NCBI GenBank assembly: GCA_947447315.1
Contig: CANFJD010000183.1
Coordinates: 1-5,773, forward strand
From: Fimbriimonadaceae bacterium
GTDB taxonomy: Bacteria > Armatimonadota > Fimbriimonadia > Fimbriimonadales > Fimbriimonadaceae
Length of the DNA stretch: 5,773 nt
Direction: 5' to 3'
Under the pieces are notes generated by a model, which did no database searches, was not told the origin of the DNA, and saw only the letters and a list, made by a program, of their open reading frames with translations. The position numbers and the translations under genes were made by a program. This document shows, in pieces, positions 1 to 5,420 of this stretch (positions are counted from its first letter, which is position 1; each line of letters begins with the position of its first letter).

Positions 1-1587
1 CTCAAACGTGGCCACGTCATCGGTGGCATCAACTGACCACCCAAAGCCGCCAGCCGGAATGTGCGAATACCCCTTAAGTTGCCCGTAGGTGACGTTCAGT
101 CGTCCGCTACGAAGCCATTGACAGGGTTCCAACTCCGGTTCGTCCAGTCGAGTTATATTGCCCCGAACACCGCGGCAGAGTTTCCGAGCTTCCCCATGTC
201 GGGTGACGTTGGTAGGTAGCCAGCCTTCATTCTGCACAACCAGCCGAACGCGCCACGCATCGCCGATGGGTTCAGTGAGCACCGCGCGCAATCCTAACTT
301 GGGACCGGTTGAGGCATGCCAGATTGCCCACTCGGCGAGGGGGGTAATTTCTGCCTCCAAGAACTTTGGCGGGGGATTCCGGAAGGCGTAGAATGCATCC
401 CATCCACCGAGTTCAACGGAACCTAGCTGGGGATGCTCGAACGGGTACCAATCGATATAGCCTTTGCCTTCCAGCTCATTGTCGGACCAGGCCAGCATCT
501 TGATATCGTCGGCATGGGGATGGTCGCGGAACCAATCGATGTATTTGTAATCGGTGATTCCAGCTTGGCGGACTGGAGCCCAGATTTCTACCGTCCAGGC
601 GTGAATCCCGCGATGCTCATAGGCCCAGTCATCGAATACCCCGGTGATAACTTCCTTCGGATGGTAGCGGAACTCGTGGTAGTTGCTGACCGGTGGATAG
701 CCGGTCATCTCCTGTCCAACTTTGCCGATCGCGTCGTAGGTCCATAGGTCCTCAGCCGGAATATCAGAGTCCGGCATTCGGCTGGGTGGCCTCAACAGCA
801 CTCCGGCATAGGTGTGGAACGAGATGGCGCCGCAAATATTCGGGTGGTCAACAATAGCTTGGACCGCGGCACGGACCTCGGGTTCTGAAGTGGGGAAATT
901 CCCCGCACCATGCTGCTCGTATTCTTGCCGCCACGCGCTGGGAAAGTTTCGGTTGAGATCGAGACCTTGCAGAGGTCGGGTGGCCCGCATTGTGATGCCA
1001 TCAAAGTTTTTGAACCGGCCCTCGGGCAAAACCCGGTAGTAACTTCCTCCGAATTCCCCTGGCTTGCGTCGGCGTAATAGTCGCGGCTCATCCTCGCTGA
1101 CCGTCCAAGCCCCGTTCGGATCGGGAACCCGCATATTTAAGATTCGGCCATCGCCGTCAATGTCCTCCTTTTCTAACCCATACGGATCTTCGATCTCATC
1201 TGGGTATGGGCGGGTACTGCTTCGGATCAGTTTTGGGATGTCGGCAAGGGCCCATTCGGCACCATCTGGGTTTAGCCGCGGTACCAAGTAGAACGTTCGA
1301 TCCGCCAGCATTTCCGGTCGAGTCACCAACAGATCTAAGATTTTCAGCACCGTGGTACTGGCGCTAACTTCGCTGGCGTGAATGTTTCCGTCGCACCAGA
1401 ATGCCGGTTTGTCTTCGGCGGCCCCATGGTTTGTGTCCGTGACCGTGACCATCCAGATATCTCGGCCTTCGTAGGACTTACCGATGGAGGAAACGGCTAC
1501 CAGATCGGGATATTCAGTTGCATACGCGTTGAGTAAGCGAGTTAGGTCTTCGTATCGGTAGTAGCGGTCAAAGGCAATTTCGGGCAC
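1..1587 (-). CDS. M14-family zinc carboxypeptidase, C-terminal end outside the window
   Basis: Predicted zinc metallopeptidase that removes C-terminal residues from peptides. The minus-strand frame is open without a stop from a GTG at 1587 to the window edge (529 residues seen). Visible M14 landmarks: zinc ligands H70 and E73 (HASE), NPDG at 106-109, DLNRNFP at 210-216 (the Asn-Arg substrate-carboxylate site), SEPEVRA near 234, third zinc ligand H258 in SFHTYAG, Y323 in DDWAY, and catalytic E334 in TVEIWAP. Between NPDG and the RLLRRRK segment (169-175) there is an insert of about 60 residues with a DIDGDG acidic loop at 142-147, as in some bacterial M14 subgroups. Residues from about 400 onward look like an extra beta-rich domain. 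No signal peptide is present, so it is probably cytoplasmic. The GTG is the only early start: an in-frame TAA lies three codons upstream. The family call is firm; the substrate is unknown. Confidence 0.95.
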   Translation of the reverse strand, partial: MPEIAFDRYYRYEDLTRLLNAYATEYPDLVAVSSIGKSYEGRDIWMVTVTDTNHGAAEDKPAFWCDGNIHASEVSASTTVLKILDLLVTRPEMLADRTFYLVPRLNPDGAEWALADIPKLIRSSTRPYPDEIEDPYGLEKEDIDGDGRILNMRVPDPNGAWTVSEDEPRLLRRRKPGEFGGSYYRVLPEGRFKNFDGITMRATRPLQGLDLNRNFPSAWRQEYEQHGAGNFPTSEPEVRAAVQAIVDHPNICGAISFHTYAGVLLRPPSRMPDSDIPAEDLWTYDAIGKVGQEMTGYPPVSNYHEFRYHPKEVITGVFDDWAYEHRGIHAWTVEIWAPVRQAGITDYKYIDWFRDHPHADDIKMLAWSDNELEGKGYIDWYPFEHPQLGSVELGGWDAFYAFRNPPPKFLEAEITPLAEWAIWHASTGPKLGLRAVLTEPIGDAWRVRLVVQNEGWLPTNVTRHGEARKLCRGVRGNITRLDEPELEPCQWLRSGRLNVTYGQLKGYSHIPAGGFGWSVDATDDVATFE

Positions 1588-1593
1588 GCTTGG

Positions 1594-1599
1594 ATCTTA
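1594..1599 (-). promoter_or_regulatory. Candidate -10 box (TAAGAT) for the M14 peptidase
   Basis: On the minus strand TAAGAT lies exactly six bases before the GTG start, so transcription would begin at or next to the start codon. No convincing -35 hexamer and no Shine-Dalgarno site are visible. The same TANNNT-6 nt-start layout occurs at three other genes here. Confidence 0.45.
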
Positions 1600-1635
1600 C
1601 CAATTGAATTCTCGGCTAATTGGGATTCCAATTGG
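1600..1635. repeat. Three AATTG-type units in the divergent promoter region
   Basis: CAATTG (1601-1606), TAATTG (1617-1622) and CAATTG (1630-1635) lie within 36 bases just upstream of the peptidase -10 box. The last sits inside the palindrome CCAATTGG (1628-1635). They could be binding sites for a regulator of the divergent genes, but short AT-rich units like these also arise by chance. Confidence 0.25.
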
Positions 1636-1669
1636 GTGCTAGGCGGTAAAGGGTGGTTTCTCGGAAGTG

Positions 1670-1711
1670 GAACGGGCTGCTATTGCGAACAGAGGTCGAT
1701 TCGGCCCGTTC
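1670..1711. repeat. Inverted repeat between divergent genes
   Basis: GAACGGGC (1670-1677) and GCCCGTTC (1704-1711) are perfect 8-base complements. One G-T and one G-C pair extend the stem to 10 bp, with a 22-base loop. It lies upstream of the -35 element of the small membrane-protein gene and outside any called gene. It could be an operator or an RNA hairpin, with no further support. Confidence 0.35.
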
Positions 1712-1723
1712 ATTGCCGATTGC

Positions 1724-1752
1724 TTGTTACTTGCCATAAGTCCGCTTATAAT
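1724..1752 (+). promoter_or_regulatory. Sigma70-like promoter, leaderless, for the small membrane protein
   Basis: TTGTTA (1724-1729) and a perfect consensus TATAAT (1747-1752) are separated by the ideal 17 bases. The ATG begins six bases after the -10 box, so the predicted transcription start falls on the A of the start codon at 1759 or within a base or two of it. No leader with a ribosome binding site would be made. This is the best promoter in the window. Confidence 0.7.
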
Positions 1753-1758
1753 GACGTT

Positions 1759-1932
1759 ATGAAGTTTTCGCGGGAATTCTCGGTGGCGGTGGGCATCGTG
1801 GCGGGATTTGCTTTCCTGATGGGGATGGGTCTTGCCAGCCACGCGGTGACCTTGGATGCGCCGATTTGGATTGGTTTCTTTCTTGCTATGGGAAGCTCGG
1901 TTGCGCTGGTTCTTTCCCGGGCGCGACCTTAG
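1759..1932 (+). CDS. Small two-helix membrane protein, unknown function
   Basis: A 57-residue protein beginning MKFSREF. Two hydrophobic stretches (about residues 8-27 and 35-53) are separated by a short polar turn around SHAVTLDAP, giving a helical hairpin in the inner membrane. Charged residues at both ends (K2, R5, E6; R54, R56) suggest both termini in the cytoplasm. The first helix carries small-residue MGMG spacing. The frame is open upstream to 1636, but the ATG at 1759 is preferred because it starts at a basic n-region and matches the promoter position exactly. The serine hydrolase gene follows after 35 bases on the same strand and may be cotranscribed. I recognise no family; being so short, it could be spurious, but the promoter and topology favour a real gene. 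Confidence 0.6.
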   Translation: MKFSREFSVAVGIVAGFAFLMGMGLASHAVTLDAPIWIGFFLAMGSSVALVLSRARP

Positions 1933-1955
1933 TCAGCGGACGCCATCCGAGCGGG

Positions 1956-1961
1956 TAACGT
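1956..1961 (+). promoter_or_regulatory. Candidate -10 box (TAACGT) for the exported serine hydrolase
   Basis: TAACGT ends six bases before the GTG at 1968, the same spacing as the strong promoter at 1747-1752. No -35 match is visible, so transcription could also come from the promoter at 1724-1752. The box supports the GTG as start rather than the ATG at 1992. Confidence 0.35.
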
Positions 1962-1967
1962 CGGTTC

Positions 1968-3377
1968 GTGACGCTAAATATTCGCTTAGCCATGGTGCTG
2001 ATGGGCCTCAGCGTTGGGTCGCTTTCTCCGGCCGACATCACCGACAATTGGGCGCGGGTGCAGATGAGGGATCGGCACATTCCAGGAATGACCATCGGGG
2101 TTTTTCGCCATGGCCGAGCGATCAAAGTTGGCACTTACGGATATGCCGATCTGGAGCAGAAGACTCCGGTACGCCGGAACACGATCTTTGAGATATGTAG
2201 CATTACGAAGCAGTTCACGGCGGCGGCAATTTTGCTGCTGGCGGAAGATGGTCGCCTGAACCTAGATGATCCCATCACGCGGCATTTGCGAGATCTTCCC
2301 GACTCGTGGTCGCCGGTGACGATTCGAAGTCTGCTGCAGCACACCTCGGGGATAAACGATAGCGCCTTTGATTTCGACTTTCCCGAGAACTCGTTTACGG
2401 ATGCGATAAAGAAGCTCACCAAGCGCACGCCGCAACCATTCCGGCGCTGGCAGTATTCAAACATGGGCTACTGGATTCTGGCAAACCTGGTTAGTCGAAG
2501 TTCGGGCAAGCCGTACTTTGAATTTTTGCAGGAACGGATCTTTAAACCTTTGCGGATGAATGACACGCATCCGAATTCTGAGGAGAAGATTATTGCGCGG
2601 CGGGCGCAGGGGTATCGATGGAATCCCGCGTTGAAGTCGGAGGTTAATGCTCCGATGCTGACAGACAAGATTGGCAGTGGGGCGGGCGGATTGGTTTCTA
2701 CGATGGACGATCTCAACGTTTGGTCCGAGGCTCTGAAGCGAGGGACTTTGTTGAAGCCGGCGAGTCGGCGAGAGATGCTTCGTCCCGCTCGATTAATTGG
2801 TGGCGACGTGGCGTGGCCGGATGGGATGAGCTCCGGCGGCTACGGCTTGGGCGTCTTTTTGAGCGGTACTTCACAACACCGCGTAGAGAAGCATTCGGGA
2901 GGATGGGCCGATGCTTCAGCGCAATTGACCCGATTTTTGGACGATGATTTGACGGTCGTCGTGCTGACCAATTTTGGAGGTTGGGATGCGCGGCCTTTCA
3001 TTGGCGAAGTGGTCGCGACGGCTTACATCAAGGGATATAGGGGACCCCAGTGGACACTGGGAGCAGATCCAGATCCTAATGTACTGAGGGACGCCCTAGC
3101 GGTCGCGGCGAGCTTTCGAACGAAGTCTCCGATGCTGGACCGATTGACCGAGTCGTATCGCAAAGAGTCCGAAAAGAATCTTGATGCATGGCAGAAGGCG
3201 GATTTTTCGCAGTTGAAGTTTGTGCAACGCATTCCGCAGGGTGAGCGGACGATTTACCTCTACCGCGATACGAAGCGGAATCTGATGTTTGTTGTGGTCC
3301 GCGATGCGGATGGGAAGTTGGATAGTTTGACGGAATTTGAGACCCCAACCCCGATTGTGGCGGGGCCAGAGCGGTAA
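1968..3377 (+). CDS. Exported beta-lactamase-fold serine hydrolase (class C / penicillin-binding-protein-like)
   Basis: A 469-residue member of the beta-lactamase/transpeptidase-like serine hydrolases, which use an acyl-serine intermediate on peptides, beta-lactams or esters. Motifs: S78-I-T-K81 (nucleophile and general base) in FEICSITKQF, LLQHTSGI at 122-129, Y163-S-N165 in WQYSNMGY, and H309-S-G311 in EKHSGGWAD, standing in for the KTG box. The N-terminus has one Arg followed by a hydrophobic stretch (about residues 7-19), a plausible signal peptide ending near PAD at 21-23; the mature protein is probably periplasmic or extracellular. Starting at GTG 1968 keeps R6 in the n-region, whereas the ATG at 1992 would lose it. 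The catalytic domain ends near residue 355 and an added C-terminal region (about 370-469) of unknown role follows. A resistance role cannot be inferred; most members are peptidases or esterases. Confidence 0.93.
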   Translation: MTLNIRLAMVLMGLSVGSLSPADITDNWARVQMRDRHIPGMTIGVFRHGRAIKVGTYGYADLEQKTPVRRNTIFEICSITKQFTAAAILLLAEDGRLNLDDPITRHLRDLPDSWSPVTIRSLLQHTSGINDSAFDFDFPENSFTDAIKKLTKRTPQPFRRWQYSNMGYWILANLVSRSSGKPYFEFLQERIFKPLRMNDTHPNSEEKIIARRAQGYRWNPALKSEVNAPMLTDKIGSGAGGLVSTMDDLNVWSEALKRGTLLKPASRREMLRPARLIGGDVAWPDGMSSGGYGLGVFLSGTSQHRVEKHSGGWADASAQLTRFLDDDLTVVVLTNFGGWDARPFIGEVVATAYIKGYRGPQWTLGADPDPNVLRDALAVAASFRTKSPMLDRLTESYRKESEKNLDAWQKADFSQLKFVQRIPQGERTIYLYRDTKRNLMFVVVRDADGKLDSLTEFETPTPIVAGPER

Positions 3378-3378
3378 G

Positions 3379-3654
3379 TTGACGTTGGTCGAGATTGACG
3401 TTTCCCTTCGGTCTCTTCCATCAGTGACGGCGATTGAGGCGGCCTTCGAAGAAGCTCGGTTGGAGGTGAGTTTAAAAGGAACGTTGCGGGCTTATCCGGG
3501 ATGTCATTACTGGCATCTGAAGCAGCCCAGGAGGCCGGGGACCTTGGAGTTAACCTGGTGGCCTGAGACGGGGCGGCTTTGGTTCAAGATTGCTGAGAAT
3601 CGAAGGGCCGACTGGATGGAGTCGGCGATGAGGGAGATTGAGAACCAGCTTTAA
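3379..3654 (+). CDS. Small Trp-rich hypothetical protein, coupled to the serine hydrolase
   Basis: About 91 residues if read from the TTG at 3379, one base after the hydrolase stop codon; a TTG at 3385 would give 89. The frame is open upstream to 3337, but that would overlap the hydrolase. Residues look like a compact alpha/beta fold: a strand at VEIDVSLRSL, a helix at TAIEAAFEEARLE, strands with five tryptophans (WHL, TWW, LWF) and a C-terminal helix ending in EIENQL. There is no signal peptide or membrane segment, so it is likely cytoplasmic, unlike its upstream neighbour. Start-stop proximity without a clear ribosome binding site suggests translational coupling. I recognise no family. Composition and codon use look coding and match the neighbours. 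Confidence 0.65.
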   Translation: MTLVEIDVSLRSLPSVTAIEAAFEEARLEVSLKGTLRAYPGCHYWHLKQPRRPGTLELTWWPETGRLWFKIAENRRADWMESAMREIENQL

Positions 3655-3671
3655 CGGCAGATTTTGGTCGT

Positions 3672-4184
3672 TTACGCTTCTTCTTCGACTTCAGCAGATG
3701 GCGATTGTGCGGTCGCGCCGCGGGAGAGGACGATGACCCCTTTCATTTTATGCTCGATAAATAGGTAGAGCACGGTGCCCTGACTGCGGACGATGGCGCA
3801 CGCGCCATGCCAATCGTCGATGATTACGTCGCGGAGGGTGCGGCGGGTTTGGCCTCGCATTCGGTGGGCTTCCATTCCTTCGGGATTGGCGTAGATGACC
3901 GTGGCTTCGGCCTGGTCGGCGGCACTGGGTAGTAGCTCCGACAGTTTGGTGTCCCAGTTTCGGTACACGGCTTCGTCGACGAAAAACCGGTTGCCGAACG
4001 GCGCCTTAGGGACGCCGAAGGTTTTTATGAAGCGTTTGTGCATGTGGTTTGGCACAAACGCTTCCGTGAATTCATCGAACTCGGCTTCGGTTTCGTCTTC
4101 GGAAAGCAGAACCGGGGTGGCCCAGTTTTTCTTCCATTTTTCGAGCCGATCGGGCGGAGTTGGGCTGGTGATCCGTTTTCCCAC
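3672..4184 (-). CDS. Hypothetical protein, 170 residues, downstream of the VOC gene
   Basis: An unrecognised soluble protein. The N-terminal part is polar and charged (PPDRLEKWKKNW, then an acidic run around SEDETEAEFDEF). The C-terminal half looks like beta strands (ATVIYANP, RDVIIDDWHGACAIV, GTVLYLFIEHKMKGVIVL), and the tail is acidic (EVEEEA). It has no signal peptide or membrane helix. The start is a GTG at 4184; an in-frame TGA lies two codons upstream, and no Shine-Dalgarno or -10 box is evident, which fits a second gene in an operon. It begins 26 bases after the VOC stop on the same strand. It converges with the plus-strand gene ending at 3654, leaving 17 bases without an obvious terminator. 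The open frame and codon use suggest a real gene. Confidence 0.75.
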   Translation of the reverse strand: MGKRITSPTPPDRLEKWKKNWATPVLLSEDETEAEFDEFTEAFVPNHMHKRFIKTFGVPKAPFGNRFFVDEAVYRNWDTKLSELLPSAADQAEATVIYANPEGMEAHRMRGQTRRTLRDVIIDDWHGACAIVRSQGTVLYLFIEHKMKGVIVLSRGATAQSPSAEVEEEA

Positions 4185-4210
4185 GATTCAGTGTGACTGG
4201 TTCGGAGAGA

Positions 4211-4591
4211 TTAGTTCATCGAGTGAAGGCCAACTTTATTGCCTTCCGTGTCAAGGAAGAGCGCAAAGTAACCCATTCCCGGAGCGATTTCGGTCTTGGG
4301 GAGCAGGACGGTTCCCCCGGCTTCTGGAATGCGGTTCTCGACAACTTTGAGATCTTCTCCGGCGAATAGGTACACCACCGAGCCATTGGCGGATGGTTTG
4401 CGATCTTCGGACAGGACGATGGCGCCCCCGACCCCCTTTGCCTGATCGTGCAGAAAAATTCCCATGGTCAAAGTTCCCATCGGAACCGTTGGCATTTCGA
4501 AGCTGAAGATGTGGCTATAGAACTTCCGGGCTCGCTCGAAATCGGAAACTGGGATGTCGAACCAAGCGATGGCGTGGAGATGCATATCCAT
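4211..4591 (-). CDS. VOC-superfamily (glyoxalase/bleomycin-resistance fold) protein, COG3324 type
   Basis: A 126-residue vicinal-oxygen-chelate protein made of paired beta-alpha-beta-beta-beta units. The N-terminal module opens AIAWFDIPVSDFERARKFY, the usual first strand and helix. The second half has VVYLFAGEDL, a helix ending EAGG, TVLLPKTEI, then MGYFALFLDTEGNKVGLHS, closely resembling the COG3324 'predicted enzyme related to lactoylglutathione lyase' group. Members often bind a metal, but no substrate is established for this subgroup and I infer none. Length is typical for a single complete copy. Two ATG codons (4591 and 4585) are possible starts; 4591 is chosen as the first. A weak TAACAT lies nine bases upstream. 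It probably heads a two-gene unit with the 170-residue protein downstream. Confidence 0.92.
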   Translation of the reverse strand: MDMHLHAIAWFDIPVSDFERARKFYSHIFSFEMPTVPMGTLTMGIFLHDQAKGVGGAIVLSEDRKPSANGSVVYLFAGEDLKVVENRIPEAGGTVLLPKTEIAPGMGYFALFLDTEGNKVGLHSMN

Positions 4592-4600
4592 GACTGGGCC

Positions 4601-4606
4601 ATGTTA
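4601..4606 (-). promoter_or_regulatory. Weak candidate -10 box (TAACAT) for the VOC gene
   Basis: TAACAT on the minus strand lies nine bases before the ATG at 4591, which would leave at most a few bases of leader. No -35 is seen at 16-18 bases. It differs from the six-base spacing of the other candidates, so it is less certain. Confidence 0.25.
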
Positions 4607-4680
4607 CCGATCTCGGCACCAACATATCACACAGCTGGGACTTGTTTACCGGCTAACGGAGTTGGAAATTTCGACTGCTG

Positions 4681-4741
4681 GTCGAGGCGGCGGGAAAATG
4701 ATGTTTGAAGAGAACGTTACGGACGCTACGGCGGCCTCGAC
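4681..4741. repeat. 8-bp inverted repeat in the spacer
   Basis: GTCGAGGC (4681-4688) is the exact complement of GCCTCGAC (4734-4741), with 45 bases between. It lies in the 261-base gene-free spacer between the VOC gene and the small gene to its right. An 8-bp match at this distance can arise by chance in such a spacer. Confidence 0.25.
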
Positions 4742-4765
4742 GTGGCATTTGCTTCTAGTAGTAGG

Positions 4766-4788
4766 CCATCCCTTTCCGGCTGGGATGG
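4766..4788. other. Stem-loop in the spacer
   Basis: CCATCCC (4766-4772) pairs fully with GGGATGG (4782-4788) around a nine-base loop. No T-run follows on either strand, so it does not look like a classical intrinsic terminator. It lies upstream of the VOC gene and downstream of the broken small gene, so it may form in a minus-strand transcript. Confidence 0.35.
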
Positions 4789-4803
4789 GCAGAATTTGAG
4801 TTA

Positions 4804-4850
4804 GGCGGAGATCCGGTGGGTGGCGCCTCAGCGGACTGAGGCGGTCCGCC
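4804..4850 (-). terminator. Strong hairpin directly after the TAG at 4853, possible terminator
   Basis: CGCCTCAG (4824-4831) and CTGAGGCG (4836-4843) form a perfect 8-bp, GC-rich stem. Read on the minus strand the loop is TCCG, which fits the stable UNCG tetraloop class. An outer pairing GGCGGA (4804-4809) with TCCGCC (4845-4850) can enclose it, and an alternative 6-bp stem (4831-4836 with 4844-4849) competes with it. The structure starts two bases after the second stop codon of the small minus-strand gene. No U-tract follows, so intrinsic termination is uncertain. Confidence 0.45.
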
Positions 4851-4852
4851 GA

Positions 4853-5104
4853 CTAGACAACGAGATTTGCTTGATTGAGCCGGGCGGTTAGGTCGGCTAG
4901 CGTGCCTTCGTACTCCCATTATATCACGCGGCCATGGCTGGAGGTGACGAGGATGTATTGGTCGGTGACGGACTGGATACGGTCAACAGCGATGAGCTTT
5001 TCGGCGAACGGTTGCTCGGGATACTCCTCGATGATTTCCTGATTGTCGGGCGTGTAGCCGTGAAAGGTAATCGCGGGGCGAACGACTACGGAAATGAATT
5101 TCAC
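4853..5104 (-). pseudogene. Small FlbD/LytTR-like beta-strand protein interrupted by an in-frame TAA
   Basis: From a GTG at 5104 (in-frame TAG upstream, so no earlier standard start) the frame encodes 61 residues beginning MKFISVVVRP and reaches TAA at 4919-4921. Reading on in the same frame gives 21 more plausible residues, WEYEGTLADL then TARLNQANLVV, to a TAG at 4853-4855. Joined, the last half reads as strand (KLIAVDRIQSV), strand (YILVTSSHGRVI), a short strand with WEYE, then an amphipathic helix. That is the I-x-x-V...G...E-x-x-x-x-L layout seen in small FlbD-like or LytTR-like domains; the resemblance is by eye only. The TAA removes the last strand and helix, and would be a tyrosine codon if its third base were C or T. 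Either this is a recent pseudogene, a sequence error, or the short form is used. A strong hairpin sits right after the TAG. Confidence 0.5.
4919..5104 (-). CDS. Hypothetical protein, 61 residues (short form ending at the TAA)
   Basis: The portion up to the first stop, listed separately because a gene caller would report it. The sequence is mostly beta-prone with an acidic proline-containing loop (TPDNQEIIEEYPEQPF) and no membrane segment. It starts at GTG 5104, with CAAAAT six bases upstream as a poor -10 candidate and no Shine-Dalgarno. As written it lacks the helix that would complete the fold, so the short product may be unstable. See the entry spanning 4853-5104. Confidence 0.5.
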   Translation of the reverse strand: MKFISVVVRPAITFHGYTPDNQEIIEEYPEQPFAEKLIAVDRIQSVTDQYILVTSSHGRVI

Positions 5105-5337
5105 CGTATCATTTTGTATCTAGGCTGACGGAACGATTCCAGAAATGCCGAATTTTCGGTTTCTTATATTCGAATGCCACGAGTGAAAGGATTGCCGAGA
5201 CCACGGAGCGAGCCCCCTTTCGGGTGGAGCGATCGGTGCGATAAGAGGAGCGGAAAAGCAGCCACCGGGCATTGGACCAAGACCGACAACCCAAAAGGCT
5301 TCGGAGTTAGTAGAGTGCGGATTCCGGACGCCGACAA
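5105..5337. other. Gene-free spacer
   Basis: Open frames exist on both strands here, but their translations are rich in Arg, Ser and Pro with no domain pattern, and one overlaps the next gene's start, so none is called. Three near-identical heptamers, GGAGCGA (5205), GGAGCGA (5226) and GGAGCGG (5247), are exactly 21 bases apart, with no other similarity between the units. Otherwise I see nothing in it. Confidence 0.4.
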
Positions 5338-5400
5338 GAGTATCGGCGCTCCCAGGGCGCGTAAACGAAACCTTGTCACAACCAGCGGGAGTCGATACTC
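5338..5400. repeat. Long-loop inverted repeat before the second serine hydrolase
   Basis: GAGTATCG (5338-5345) pairs perfectly with CGATACTC (5393-5400). After a 3-by-1 internal loop, CTCCC (5349-5353) pairs with GGGAG (5387-5391), for 13 bp in all around a 33-base loop. An alternative hairpin (5346-5351 with 5355-5360, one G-T pair) competes for the inner part. The right arm overlaps a possible promoter and ends 20 bases before the start codon, so it could be an operator or a leader hairpin. Confidence 0.4.
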
Positions 5401-5414
5401 AAGCCGGTTAAACT
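5373..5414 (+). promoter_or_regulatory. Candidate promoter elements for the second serine hydrolase
   Basis: Two readings are possible. TAAACT (5409-5414) lies exactly six bases before the ATG, matching the leaderless layout of other genes here, but has no -35. Alternatively TTGTCA (5373-5378) and GATACT (5394-5399), 15 bases apart, would start a transcript with a leader of about 15 bases. The first agrees with the pattern in the window; the second has the better -35. Confidence 0.35.
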
Positions 5415-5420
5415 GGGCCT

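Noticed and set aside
433..747. A 104-residue plus-strand frame with protein-like composition
   Set aside because: It lies wholly antisense to the M14 peptidase, whose conserved motifs fix the coding strand.
3895..4350. A 151-residue plus-strand frame spanning two genes
   Set aside because: It is antisense to the VOC gene and the 170-residue gene and is Ser/Arg-rich, as expected of a shadow frame.
4699..4800. A 33-residue plus-strand frame (MMFEENVTDA...) in the spacer
   Set aside because: It is very short, has no domain pattern, overlaps two inverted repeats, and has no promoter or convincing ribosome binding site.
5148..5171. CCGAATTTTCGG followed by a T-rich run as an intrinsic terminator
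   Set aside because: The stem is only four pairs with a four-base loop, and no plus-strand gene ends there.
5109..5379. Minus-strand frames of 61 and 71 residues
   Set aside because: Their translations show no fold-like pattern, and they mutually overlap in different frames in a region that looks non-coding.
5338..5400. The 8-bp outer stem as the acceptor stem of a tRNA-like RNA
   Set aside because: The enclosed bases have no D, anticodon or T arms and the length of 63 is too short.
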